The notes: a model not told the origin generated them from the sequence alone. Positions 22,498-30,305 are shown, counted from the first letter of the stretch. The stretch is DNA of 46,790 nucleotides from Telmatospirillum sp. J64-1 (GCF_006980715.1 NZ_SBHN01000002.1:228081-274870); one strand, 5' to 3'. Translations and numbers: made by a program.

Positions 22498-23295
22498 TCA
22501 GCAATCGGTGACGTCGGCCGCGCCCTGGGGCGTACCGGGATGCTGGGGCCGGGCCGGAGTGCCGGGGGTGACGCTCAGCTTGGTGGTCAGGGCGTCCAGG
22601 TCCTGGCGCAGCTTGGCCAGGTCCTGCTGCATGGCCGTCGCATCGGGCAGCTTGGCGAAGTCCTGGCGCAGTTCCGAAACCGTCTCGGCGATCGCCAGAG
22701 AGCTGTCTTCCAACTGGCGGAAGCGGGCGTCATCGCTGGCCGGCTGGCCTTTGAGCATGGCTTTGACCCGGCTGAACAGGGACGGCCCCTTGTCTTCGGG
22801 TGCGTCTTCCTCGAAGGCGGCTTCGACGGCTTCGGAATAAAGGTGGTCGGGCAGCTTGTCCGCACCCGGCAAGCTGCTGCGGTTCTGGATGCTGAATTTC
22901 AGCATTTCCGTGCCCAACGAAGCCGGCGTGTCGGTGACGGCGAGGCCCATCATGTAGGCTTGGCCGGTTCCGGCGAAGTTGGGATGCATTTCGATGGACC
23001 AGTAGACCTTCTGGCGTTCCTGGGACAGCTTGACCAGGTCATCGGTGGCGTCGACCTGGGCCAGCAAGACACGAGCGCCATCGGCATCGGTTTCGGCCTT
23101 CAGCGCCAGCACGTCGCCATAGGCCTTGAACGGGGTGTCCGAGGGCAGAAGGGAACGCAGATGCTCGCACCAGATTCGGGCGCCGTACTTACTCGGATCG
23201 TAATTGGCCGCCATCTGGTCGATCTGCTGCGGGGTGATCTCGCGACCGTCGATGGTCTTGCCGGATCGCGCCACACGGTAAAATTTCGTCTTCAT
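22498..23295 (-). CDS. O: Scaffold with head maturation protease gpO, 265 aa
   Basis: P2 gpO family: KFYRVARSGKTIDGREITPQ, MAANYDPSKYGARIWCEHLR, VYWSIEMHPNFAGTGQAYMM and GLAVTDTPASLGTEML form the serine-protease half. The C-terminal half is a charged coiled coil (SELRQDFAKLPDATAMQQDL, AKLRQDLDALTTKL) acting as scaffold. ATG 23295 has AGGCGA upstream; the much longer open frame runs into the divergent control region and is not used. It is the first gene of the leftward head operon. Confidence 0.94.
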   Translation of the reverse strand: MKTKFYRVARSGKTIDGREITPQQIDQMAANYDPSKYGARIWCEHLRSLLPSDTPFKAYGDVLALKAETDADGARVLLAQVDATDDLVKLSQERQKVYWSIEMHPNFAGTGQAYMMGLAVTDTPASLGTEMLKFSIQNRSSLPGADKLPDHLYSEAVEAAFEEDAPEDKGPSLFSRVKAMLKGQPASDDARFRQLEDSSLAIAETVSELRQDFAKLPDATAMQQDLAKLRQDLDALTTKLSVTPGTPARPQHPGTPQGAADVTDC

Positions 23296-23379
23296 CGGCT
23301 CGCCTGTGGTTGAGAGCGGGGCTGCAGGCTCGTAGAGAGGCCATGCTGATCGCGCGGAGGCGACGGGCGCAAACCGCCA

Positions 23380-23407
23380 GGGGTTGCCATTGGGGCTTTC
23401 CAACCCC
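23380..23407. promoter_or_regulatory. Candidate Ogr-type late activator site between O and P
   Basis: GGGGTTG-N14-CAACCCC, perfect 7-bp arms, in the 154-bp gap between divergent head operons. The inner GGGTTG-N14-CAACCC repeats the site at 16582-16607 exactly in arms and spacing. The centre is 98 bp from the O start and 56 bp from the P start. Two independent occurrences in late control regions make a shared activator likely. Confidence 0.65.
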
Positions 23408-23449
23408 TCGCGCGTGCCCTGCGAAAGCAGGCAACGCCACTCTGCTGGC

Positions 23450-25237
23450 ATGAGCCACGATGACGACGAAAGCAGATCCCAGCGCCTGATTGCCCGGAAC
23501 CTGTACTGGCAGGGCGAAAGCTGTGCCCAGATCGCCAAGAACCTGGGCCTGCCCTATGGCACCGTCGACAGCTGGAAGCGGCGCGACGAGTGGGACAAGA
23601 CGCCCGTGGTGGTGCGGATCGAGACACAGATCGAGCAGCGCCTGCTGCGGGTGATCGCGAAGCCGGACAAGTCCGAACGCGACCTGGCCGAGATGGACCA
23701 GCTGACGCGCATCCTCGAACGCACTGCCCGGATCCAGAAATACGAGGCCTCCGGCAAGGAAGGGGACCTGAACCCCAACATCGCCAAGCGCAACAAGGGC
23801 CGGAAGAAGAAGGCAGAGGAAAAGAACCAGCTGACCGAGGAGCAGGTCGAGCAGCTGCTGGAGGCCTGGGACCGGGATCTGTTCGATTACCAGCGCCGCT
23901 GGAACGAGGTGCGCAAGCACCATCGGGTGCGCAACATCCTGAAGTCCCGCCAGATCGGCGCGACCTGGTACTTCGCCCGCGAGGCGCTGATCGACGCCAT
24001 CACCACCGGCGACAACCAGATATTCCTGAGCGCGTCCAAGGCCCAGGCCCATGTCTTCCGCGACTACATCGTCCAGTTCGTCAAGGACGTGACCGGGGTC
24101 GAACTGAAGGGCACGCCCATCAAGCTATGGAATGGGGCGACCCTGTATTTCCTGGGCACCAACAGCAAGACCGCCCAGTCCTATCACGGGCATGTCTATC
24201 TGGACGAATATGCCTGGATCTCGAAATTCCTGGAATTCCGCAAGGTCGCCAGCGCCATGGCGACCCACAAGAAATGGCGGATCACCTATTTCTCGACGCC
24301 TTCGACCATCGGCCACGAGGCGAACGCCTTCTGGACCGGCGAGTCCTTCAACAAGGGCCGCCCCAAGGCCGAGAGGGTCGAGATCGACGTATCGCACCAG
24401 GCGCTGCGCGAAGGTGCGCTGGGCCCGGATGGGCAATGGCGGCAGATCGTCACCATCGAGGACGCCGCGGCCCGGGGCTGCGATCTGTTCGACATCGACC
24501 AGCTGCGCCGCGAATACAACGACCAGGACTTCGCTAATCTGTTCATGTGCGTCTGGGTCGACGACAGCGCGGCCTTCTTCACCTTCGAAGAGCTCAAGCG
24601 CTGCATGGTCGATGCCTGGGAAGCGTGGCGGCAAGACTGGCGGCCGGATCATGTGCCGCCCTATGACGGGCCGGTCTGGATCGGCTATGACCCGGCCCTG
24701 TCGCAGGATTCGGCCTCGATCGTCGTGGTGGCGCCACCCCGGGTGGATGGCGGCAAGTTCCGGCTGCTGGAGAAGATCAGCTTCGTCGGCGTGGACTTCC
24801 AGGCCCAGGCCGAGGCGATCCGCAAGCTGACCCTGAAATACCGGGTCGAGCATATCGGCATCGATGTCACCACGATCGGCCAGGGCGTCTTCGAGATGGT
24901 GCGGAACTTCTTCCCCGCCGCGCACGCCATCACCTACAGCGTCGAGGTCAAGACGAGGATGGTGCTGAAGGCCAAGCACCTGATCAGCAAGCGGCTGTTC
25001 GAATTCGACGCCGGCGCCACCGACGTGGCCATGGCCTTCATGTCGATCAAGAAGACCCAGACCCCATCCGGGCGGCAAGCGACCTTTATCGCCGCACGCG
25101 GCCGCGAGACTGGCCATGCCGACGTCGCCTGGGCGGTCATGCACGCCATCGACCGCCTATCCTTCACCGACTTCGACAATGACAACCTTCCTGGCGGCAC
25201 CGGCGGCCGCCGCAACAACATCGTGGAGATCATGTAG
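23450..25237 (+). CDS. P: Terminase large subunit gpP, 595 aa
   Basis: Start ATG 23450 gives 595 aa, close to P2 gpP. Residues about 10-45 are an HTH (RLIARNLYWQGESCAQIAKN, LPYGTVDSWKRRDEW). The ATPase follows, with the deviant Walker A SRQIGATW (166-173) and Walker B VYLDEYAW (249-256). The RNase H-like nuclease begins at WIGYDPALSQDSASIVVVAP. It packages DNA and cuts cos. It is transcribed opposite to O and runs directly into portal gene Q. Confidence 0.96.
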   Translation: MSHDDDESRSQRLIARNLYWQGESCAQIAKNLGLPYGTVDSWKRRDEWDKTPVVVRIETQIEQRLLRVIAKPDKSERDLAEMDQLTRILERTARIQKYEASGKEGDLNPNIAKRNKGRKKKAEEKNQLTEEQVEQLLEAWDRDLFDYQRRWNEVRKHHRVRNILKSRQIGATWYFAREALIDAITTGDNQIFLSASKAQAHVFRDYIVQFVKDVTGVELKGTPIKLWNGATLYFLGTNSKTAQSYHGHVYLDEYAWISKFLEFRKVASAMATHKKWRITYFSTPSTIGHEANAFWTGESFNKGRPKAERVEIDVSHQALREGALGPDGQWRQIVTIEDAAARGCDLFDIDQLRREYNDQDFANLFMCVWVDDSAAFFTFEELKRCMVDAWEAWRQDWRPDHVPPYDGPVWIGYDPALSQDSASIVVVAPPRVDGGKFRLLEKISFVGVDFQAQAEAIRKLTLKYRVEHIGIDVTTIGQGVFEMVRNFFPAAHAITYSVEVKTRMVLKAKHLISKRLFEFDAGATDVAMAFMSIKKTQTPSGRQATFIAARGRETGHADVAWAVMHAIDRLSFTDFDNDNLPGGTGGRRNNIVEIM

Positions 25238-26260
25238 ATGGCTAAGAATCGCCGCCGCCGTCCCAACCAGGCGCAAGCCGCACAGGCTCCTGCCCCGCAT
25301 GTGGAGGCCTTCACCTTCGGCGATCCGACGCCGGTGCTCGATCAGCGGGAACTGGGGGCCTATTTCCACTCGGCCTGGAACGGACGCTTCTATGAACCGC
25401 CGATCTCTTTCGACGGCCTGGCCCGGCTTCTGCCCTCCAACCCCCATCATCAATCGGCCATCGGCGTGAAGGTGAATATCCTGTCCAGCTGCTTCCGGCC
25501 GACCAAGTGGCTGAGCCGCCAGGCCTTCAAGCGTCTGGCCTGGGATTACCTGGTCTTCGGCAACGGCTATCCGGTGATGCGGTCGAACATGCTGGGCAAG
25601 CCGCTGGACCTGACGCCGGCACCGGCGCGCTGGACCAGGCGCAACCGGGATGGCGGCTTTCTGCTGCTGATCGACGGCGAGGAACGGCCCATCGAGGGCG
25701 AGGTCTGCCATCTGATGGAGCCGGACATCAACCAGGAGATCTATGGTATGCCCGGCTATACGGCAGCCATTCAGTCGGCGCTGCTGAACGAGGCGGCAAC
25801 GCTGTTCCGGCGGAAATACTATGTGAACGGATCACATGCCGGCTTCATCCTCTACATGACCGACGCAGCGCATAACCAGGAAGACATCGACGGGCTGCGC
25901 CAGGCCCTGCGCGACGCCAAGGGACCGGGGAACTTCCGCAACCTGTTCATGTATGCGCCCAATGGCAAGGCCGACGGGCTGAAGGTCATCCCGATCGCCG
26001 AGGTGGCCGCCAAGGACGAATTCCTGACGCTGAAGAACGTGACCCGCGACGACGTCATGGCCGTGCATCGCGTACCGCCCCAGCTGATGGGCATCATCCC
26101 CAACAATGTCGGCGGTTTCGGCGATGTCGACAAGGCGGCCCGGGTCTTCGCCAAGAACGAGCTCGAACCGCTGATGGCCACCTTCCGCGACATCAACGAC
26201 TGGGCTGGCGTCGAGGCCGTGGTGTTCGAGCCCTATTCCATCGCCGCCGAAGCCGAATAG
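25238..26260 (+). CDS. Q: Portal protein gpQ, 340 aa
   Basis: A phage portal of the PBSX/P2 type: HVEAFTFGDPTPVLDQRELG, then NGRFYEPPISFDGLARLL, the PNNVGGFGDVDKAARVFAKN block, and MAVHRVPPQLMGIIPNN. It forms the dodecameric vertex for DNA entry and tail attachment. It begins at the base after the gpP stop. A strong terminator lies 25 bp after its stop, ending the P-Q transcript. Confidence 0.95.
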   Translation: MAKNRRRRPNQAQAAQAPAPHVEAFTFGDPTPVLDQRELGAYFHSAWNGRFYEPPISFDGLARLLPSNPHHQSAIGVKVNILSSCFRPTKWLSRQAFKRLAWDYLVFGNGYPVMRSNMLGKPLDLTPAPARWTRRNRDGGFLLLIDGEERPIEGEVCHLMEPDINQEIYGMPGYTAAIQSALLNEAATLFRRKYYVNGSHAGFILYMTDAAHNQEDIDGLRQALRDAKGPGNFRNLFMYAPNGKADGLKVIPIAEVAAKDEFLTLKNVTRDDVMAVHRVPPQLMGIIPNNVGGFGDVDKAARVFAKNELEPLMATFRDINDWAGVEAVVFEPYSIAAEAE

Positions 26261-26284
26261 CCACGATCGGAACCAGGAAGATGA

Positions 26285-26319
26285 AGGCCCCGCGACCGGG
26301 AAGGTGGCGGGGCCTTTTT
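26285..26319 (+). terminator. Rho-independent terminator after Q
   Basis: AGGCCCCGC pairs with GCGGGGCCT across a 13-nt loop and is followed by TTTTT. Good stem and T-run, oriented to end the P-Q transcript. Confidence 0.85.
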
Positions 26320-26372
26320 CGTGCTCATGAAGCACAATTACGCAATGTTACTTATGCGAAGAAGAGAGTGTT

Positions 26373-26591
26373 TCAGTAGCGATAAAAGAAAACACCACTT
26401 CCTGGCTTGGGATATTTTACAAGATTGTCGGGTTCAAACCCCATCCCGCTCACCTCTTCATAAACCTCATCTGGATTTTTTCCCTTAAGGTCGACCCAAG
26501 TAGTTGCTTCGGGAGACACTCCAGGAAAACAGAGGTGGAAGCTATGATTATCGGCAGAAAACGTAACGAAACAGTCGACAGTACAAGGCAT
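26373..26591 (-). CDS. Small hypothetical cargo protein, 72 aa
   Basis: An AT-richer leftward ORF with ATG 26591 after TGAGGCGACC. The product starts MPCTVDCFVTFSADNHSFHL and has aromatic and acidic stretches (GKNPDEVYEEVSGMGFEPDN) and a GSGVFFYRY end. No signal peptide or membrane helix. It lies between the portal gene and the proposed cos site, a place where P2-like phages often carry non-essential genes. A half-degenerate version of the operator (GTTGAA half intact) lies upstream at 26603-26617. Function not recognised. Confidence 0.55.
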   Translation of the reverse strand: MPCTVDCFVTFSADNHSFHLCFPGVSPEATTWVDLKGKNPDEVYEEVSGMGFEPDNLVKYPKPGSGVFFYRY

Positions 26592-26666
26592 GGTCGCCTC
26601 ACAAGATAGTTGAACCTCACGCCCCCGACGTTCCCATTATGTTCCATGCGCAATAAAAGGACAAGC

Positions 26667-27077
26667 TCAGAAGGGCTGGCCGTTGAACTTGGCCGAGATG
26701 ACCGTGAAAAGGTCCGCCCGCTCGTCATCCAGCTCGCCCGGATCCTCGCAGAAGGGGAAGTTCGGCTTCAGCACGGCAAAGGCGGTGCCGCTGGCTCCCT
26801 CTTTCACCACATGGACCAGATACTGGCCCTTGTACTCCCCGCCGAACTGCAGAAGGGCTGAGACCTTCCCCAGGATGAAGGTTGCCCGGGGATTGCGCTC
26901 GACCGCATAGGCATCGGCAGTCCGGACAGCATTGTTGGCGATGAATTCCCAAGCTGGGAAGCTGTTCGCGGCAGTGCCTTCCAAACACATCCCTTCCTGA
27001 GCGGAAACGACGGACATGCCTGCGACGCCGATCGCCACGGCAAGAACGGTCGCGCGGAAGGTGGTGCGGATCTTCAT
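26667..27077 (-). CDS. Exported hypothetical protein, phage cargo, 136 aa
   Basis: ATG 27077 is preceded by GGAGGG. Residues 1-26 form a Sec signal peptide (MKIRTTFRATVLAVAIGVAG, then MSVVSA before Q). The mature part (about 110 aa) has two cysteines, at CLEG and FCED, that could form a disulfide, and segments RTADAYAVERNPRATFI and YKGQYLVHVVKEGASGTAFA with a beta-strand look. No family recognised. The operator TTCAAC-AAG-GTTGAA lies 20 bp upstream of the start, within the promoter zone, so the gene seems wired to phage control. A periplasmic exclusion or conversion factor is one possibility; this is inference. Confidence 0.65.
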   Translation of the reverse strand: MKIRTTFRATVLAVAIGVAGMSVVSAQEGMCLEGTAANSFPAWEFIANNAVRTADAYAVERNPRATFILGKVSALLQFGGEYKGQYLVHVVKEGASGTAFAVLKPNFPFCEDPGELDDERADLFTVISAKFNGQPF

Positions 27078-27096
27078 GGAGCCCTCCAGGATTGCG

Positions 27097-27111
27097 TTCA
27101 ACAAGGTTGAA
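27097..27111. promoter_or_regulatory. Candidate phage operator, copy 3 (TTCAAC-AAG-GTTGAA)
   Basis: A perfect 6-3-6 inverted repeat 20 bp upstream of the exported-protein gene. Same arms as the sites at 1970 and 3919, which lie about 23-25 kb away in the phage control region. Ties this cargo gene to the phage regulatory circuit. Confidence 0.6.
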
Positions 27112-27255
27112 TTACCCTAACGAGCGCACACCCACCAGAAGAAACCTTTCCTGCCTCCTGCACACCGCCAGGAGGGCAGCCCCGACCTCTCCCTACCTTC
27201 CCCCTGCCCGAACCGACCACTGGCCGCCCCCTGCCCCGGAAACCGGCCCGCCAAA

Positions 27256-27277
27256 CGCACTCTCCCCCCGCCTCGCC
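27256..27277 (-). other. Candidate P2-type cos site
   Basis: On the minus strand GGCGAGGCGGGG (27277-27266) is identical to the first 12 nt of the P2 cohesive end as I recall it (GGCGAGGCGGGGAAAGCAC), then continues GGAGAGTGCG. The direction, reading from the end toward the 3' side of Q, is the same as in P2. This would be the terminase cutting site; the exact overhang is not determined. Confidence 0.65.
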
Positions 27278-27372
27278 TGCGATCAAAACGTGCCTCAATT
27301 TCTGCGCCGCAGATTCCTCTGGAAACGGCCTGGGGAGCCGCCTTCAAGGCGATACAGACAGCAGGATGATAT

Positions 27373-27398
27373 CTGCAGATCTCTGCGCGGATCTGCAG
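27373..27398. repeat. Inverted repeat CTGCAGATC-N8-GATCTGCAG beyond cos
   Basis: Perfect 9-bp arms, 8-nt spacer. It also contains two direct ATCTGCAGA copies exactly 20 bp apart (27371 and 27391). It lies about 100 bp from the cos candidate. Possible terminase-binding or integration-related site; it is not followed by a T-run. Confidence 0.5.
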
Positions 27399-27464
27399 AA
27401 CGCGCACGCATGTCACGGGCTCCAGGGGTAGCTGCCGCAGGACAATTTCGGAACGGCGTCGGAA

Positions 27465-27743
27465 AAAGGTAATCTTGGTTATAGAGCGGGAAAGGTTCCC
27501 CTAAGAGCCTGAAATTGCAGGACAAAAAAGTTACCTTCATCGGGTAATCTTTGGTAACTGAAAAGGTAACAGCCGACTAATCCTTTGTTATTAAAAGGAA
27601 AATTTTCAAGCCCGAGTTACCCCAGGCAAAGGTAATCCTGTTACTCCTAAATTACTCAAAAATTACTATATTAGAATGTTCTTGTATTCCGCATATTCCC
27701 TTGGCTTTTGCCCCCTTAATGAGAGGAAATTACCAAAATTACC
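27465..27743. repeat. AT-rich geneless region with clustered GGTAA/TTACC motifs
   Basis: At least nine copies of GGTAA or its complement TTACC lie at about 27468, 27531, 27543, 27553, 27565, 27617, 27631, 27730 and 27739, many preceded by AAA, on both strands. Spacing is irregular (10-100 bp). The stretch 27112-28033 holds no convincing gene: its first half is pyrimidine-rich and GC-rich, its second half AT-rich. Iteron-like origin, protein-binding array or attachment region are options. Confidence 0.55.
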
Positions 27744-28033
27744 TTTTTCCGATGGTCAATTTTTTTCGTACCCTCCTATAGAGGCAGAAAGGCATCAGCA
27801 CGTTTCCTACGATGCTGCTGGATCTAATCACATGCTGATGTCCAGGTGGGCCTACGCCGGTCATTCCCCTCCGCCTCTGTCTCTCCCGCTAGAGGAAGGG
27901 AAAATTAGAACACTAATAGAACATTGTTCGGGATTATTCCGGGACTGCATTCCCGAAACCTACCGAAATGTGCCAAATTGTTCCTGTCTGGGAGGCTTGC
28001 CAAAGTGTCTAAAACCCCTTACAAAGCGCGGCA

Positions 28034-28110
28034 CGGGGTGTAGCTCAGCCTGGTAGAGCGCCAGCTTTGGGAGCTGGATGCCGGAGGTTCGAATCCTCTC
28101 GCCCCGACCA
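28034..28110 (+). tRNA. tRNA-Pro (anticodon TGG)
   Basis: A complete cloverleaf can be drawn. The acceptor CGGGGTG pairs with CGCCCCG (one G-T), the anticodon stem CCAGC/GCTGG encloses TTTGGGA (anticodon TGG), the T arm is GGAGG-TTCGAAT-CCTCT-like, and A-CCA is encoded. It is the first clearly chromosomal gene to the right of the prophage. The phage lies on its 5' side, so classical 3'-end integration here is not indicated. Confidence 0.95.
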
Positions 28111-28266
28111 CAATTCCCTAAAATATCAAGCATATGACCGGCGCCCCGAACAGGCGCGGCCGGAAGTTTGCCATTTTCCTGCAAGGTGAAGAATTCACCG
28201 GGCCATTGCCCTTGGTGGGAAATCCGGCACATCCTTCGTATACGGATAATATCTACCCCTGCCAGC

Positions 28267-28299
28267 ATCAAACCCTCACATTCATTATGGGGGTTTGAT
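28267..28299 (+). promoter_or_regulatory. Inverted repeat abutting a start codon, may hide the ribosome site
   Basis: ATCAAACCC (28267-28275) pairs perfectly with GGGTTTGAT (28291-28299), which ends at the base before ATG 28300 and includes the only G-rich ribosome-binding stretch. In mRNA this hairpin would sequester the start region; as DNA it could be an operator. Confidence 0.45.
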
Positions 28300-28479
28300 A
28301 TGCCGACCTATAGCAACAACGAATCTCGCACTCCCGAACAGGTGGCCCGGGCGCTGGCCGTGGCACTGGCCTGCCTGGCCGAGGAAGCGGCGGAAGCAGG
28401 GCTGATCCATCTTGCGCTGATGATCGAAGCCGCGGCACTGGTTGCCAGGGATGTGGCCTCCGTCAAGGCATTGCATTAG
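28300..28479 (+). CDS. Small hypothetical protein, 59 aa
   Basis: ATG 28300 is chosen over the longer frame (from 28168) because G-rich sequence lies just upstream. The product is Ala-rich and helical (TPEQVARALAVALACLAEEA, AEAGLIHLALMIEAAALVAR) with a polar N-terminus, amphipathic rather than clearly membrane-spanning. A strong hairpin follows at 28517. No family recognised. Confidence 0.5.
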   Translation: MPTYSNNESRTPEQVARALAVALACLAEEAAEAGLIHLALMIEAAALVARDVASVKALH

Positions 28480-28516
28480 CTACGCTTCGTCTTCAGGCTC
28501 TCCTCTTCCCGCAACC

Positions 28517-28556
28517 TCTTGAGCCGCGATCCGGTGCTTGCCGTCGCGGCTCAAGA
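28517..28556 (+). terminator. Strong hairpin after the 59-aa ORF
   Basis: TCTTGAGCCGCGA (28517-28529) pairs perfectly over 13 bp with TCGCGGCTCAAGA (28544-28556), 14-nt loop. The following bases (TCTTACT) are a poor T-run, so termination would be weak or factor-assisted. Confidence 0.5.
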
Positions 28557-28670
28557 TCTTACTGCGGCTGAAGGCTGCCCCGCCAAGGGCTTTTTCCGGC
28601 CATGGCGGCGCCAAAATTGTCACCTGCCGCTGCCATATTTTTACCCCTTTGGTTGCTGTTTCATGTCCCC

Positions 28671-28931
28671 ATGATGATGAAGCCGCACACCCCCCTCCCC
28701 TTCATGACCGCCCTCGAGGCGGCCGCCCTTCAACGCAACTTCAGCCCGGCGACCCTGGCCCTTCTACGGGGCCTCGCGCTCCAGCGCCTGGGGCAAGCCA
28801 ACGACAATCAGGTCCCGGAACTGCAAGAGAGGCTGCGAGCGATGATCGTGGTCGACGATCGCCGCCCTGTGCAGATAGGCCGAGGAACGGACATGCCTGA
28901 CGGACAGAGGGCACTCCGCCGGAATCCTTGA
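28671..28931 (+). CDS. Hypothetical protein, 86 aa
   Basis: The frame is open from 28602, but the ATG cluster at 28671 is the more plausible start. The product is MMMKPHTPLPFMTALEAAAL followed by LALLRGLALQRLGQANDNQV and a basic tail. The central part is helical. The upstream extension reads as a hydrophobic stretch that might be a signal sequence. It lies between a small ORF and the NDUFS4-like gene. Coding status is uncertain and no family is recognised. Confidence 0.35.
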   Translation: MMMKPHTPLPFMTALEAAALQRNFSPATLALLRGLALQRLGQANDNQVPELQERLRAMIVVDDRRPVQIGRGTDMPDGQRALRRNP

Positions 28932-29138
28932 AGCTTTGCCGGCCGCGTGCTAAGTCACTGAAACCGTTGACGGGGAAGGGCTTCAGGCCGCTGCGGTCGT
29001 CGGGCCGGAACGCGGCAATTGAGATGCCCCCTGTCTTCAGTCGGAAGGTTTTGCTCCCATATCTCACGGGTGGGGATTGCCACCCCGGGCGGGTTGGGAT
29101 ACAACCGCCCCGGATCATCTGTCGAGGGAACTCCGTCC

Positions 29139-29435
29139 ATGCGTATTCGCATCTACCGTCCTGCCAAAACCGCCATGCAGTCTGGGCGCGGCAACACCCG
29201 GATGTGGATCGCCGAACATGAACCCGCCGCCCCGCGCGAGGCCGATCCGCTGATGGGCTGGGTCAGCTCCCGGGACACCCTGTCCCAGGTCAAGCTGCGC
29301 TTCGCCACCAAGGAAGAAGCCATCGCCTATGCCCAGCGCAAGGGCCTGGACTACGTCGTGCAAGACGAGCACGACCGCAAGATCCGTCCGAAAAGCTACG
29401 CCGATAATTTCCGCTACGACCGCGTCATCGGCTGA
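29139..29435 (+). CDS. Complex I accessory subunit, NDUFS4-like (ETC complex I subunit conserved region), 98 aa
   Basis: The alphaproteobacterial homologue of mitochondrial NDUFS4/AQDQ. Signature: RIYRPAKTAMQSGRGNTRMW, then LMGWVSSRDTLSQVKLRFAT, KEEAIAYAQRKGLDYVVQD and the C-terminal KSYADNFRYDR. It helps assemble and stabilise the NADH-binding module of respiratory complex I at the inner membrane. Length is typical for bacterial versions. Two small hairpins (29068-29085 and 29087-29110) lie in the leader. tRNA-Arg follows 15 bp after the stop. Presence of this gene supports an alphaproteobacterial host. Confidence 0.9.
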   Translation: MRIRIYRPAKTAMQSGRGNTRMWIAEHEPAAPREADPLMGWVSSRDTLSQVKLRFATKEEAIAYAQRKGLDYVVQDEHDRKIRPKSYADNFRYDRVIG

Positions 29436-29449
29436 CCCGGTCCCGGCTA

Positions 29450-29526
<77 letters not shown>

Positions 29527-29622
29527 CTCTCCCCTGAAGCGCCTGCATTTCCGCCACCTTAGCCCCAAACTATGGGTTCGCGGCCATCAACTGGTAAAGT
29601 TTTTGGCAAGCGGAGGCCGGAA

Positions 29623-30053
29623 ATGCAGCGCAAGCATCCCCCCTATACCGTCCTGCGGACTGGTATTTTTCACTTTGTCCAGGCCGTGCCTAGCGATGTG
29701 CAAGCGGCCATCTCTCATTGTGGCCGGAGCGAAAGAATCCTGCACAAGGCACTGTCGATGAGGCGCGCTCATCCGTCCGTCAGTTTGAGGAAGTGAATGG
29801 GCCGCTGACGCTGCCTGAGATCACAAAACAGCATGTCATGGCCTTCCAGGCTGCTCTGCTGAGTCTGCCTAAACACCTCTGCGACGATGATGCCAAGCTC
29901 ACTTCGCCGGAAGCTGTCGCGAAGTTTGCCAATAGGCAGGTGGAGCGGATCAGCAGGGCCTGCCTTCCGCGCGGGAAATCTGCCATGAGGAAATTGACAG
30001 CCAGCCAGTCACATCTGGTCATGTGGCAATACGGCAGCCGAGCTGCAATATGA
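29623..30053 (+). pseudogene. Decayed tyrosine recombinase (integrase) fragment
   Basis: Two reading frames carry adjacent parts of an alphaproteobacterial-type integrase. From ATG 29623 comes the arm region (YTVLRTGIFHFVQAVPSDVQ, then HCGRSERILHKAL). From about 29748 in another frame comes the core-binding domain (GTVDEARSSVRQFEEVNGPL, TLPEITKQHVMAFQAALLSL), ending at a stop at 30053. Roughly 100 residues expected between them are missing and the frame changes at the joint. The catalytic R..HxxR..Y domain is absent. Its place just downstream of tRNA-Arg(TCT) marks an old integration site of an element other than the P2-like prophage. Confidence 0.7.
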
Positions 30054-30305
30054 CGCGTTGCGCCGCACCATTATGGCAGCTTCCTGATCGGATGAGCCTG
30101 ACCGAGCCAAAGTATCCTTTTGTGTTTCCTTCTCCCATCCCAATGTACCAGCCAAGCCCCAAAGAGATGCGGGCGCGTAGGAAGAACTCCGCGGCATACG
30201 GAGATGGTGAAGGAAACCCGCCCCTGTCGACTATTCCGGAATAACGGCGGTCGCCATGCAATGGTGGGTGATGCAGAACGATATAGGCAGATAGTGTGGT
30301 AATCC

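Noticed and set aside
27098-27540. Minus-strand ORFs of 66-99 codons between the cargo gene and the AT-rich tract
   Set aside because: Gly/Arg/Pro-rich, no ribosome sites, overlap the cos candidate; not protein-like.
27465-27743. CRISPR array
   Set aside because: The repeated unit is only about 5-10 bp, occurs on both strands and has irregular spacing; no spacer-repeat periodicity and no cas gene.
28034-28110. tRNA-Pro 3' end as attachment site of the P2-like prophage
   Set aside because: The prophage lies on the 5' side of this tRNA and no second copy of the tRNA end was seen in the window. The left boundary is outside the window, so the site cannot be assigned.
30023-30302. Short plus-strand ORFs after the integrase remnant
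   Set aside because: No ribosome site, overlapping one another in several frames, no recognisable motif.
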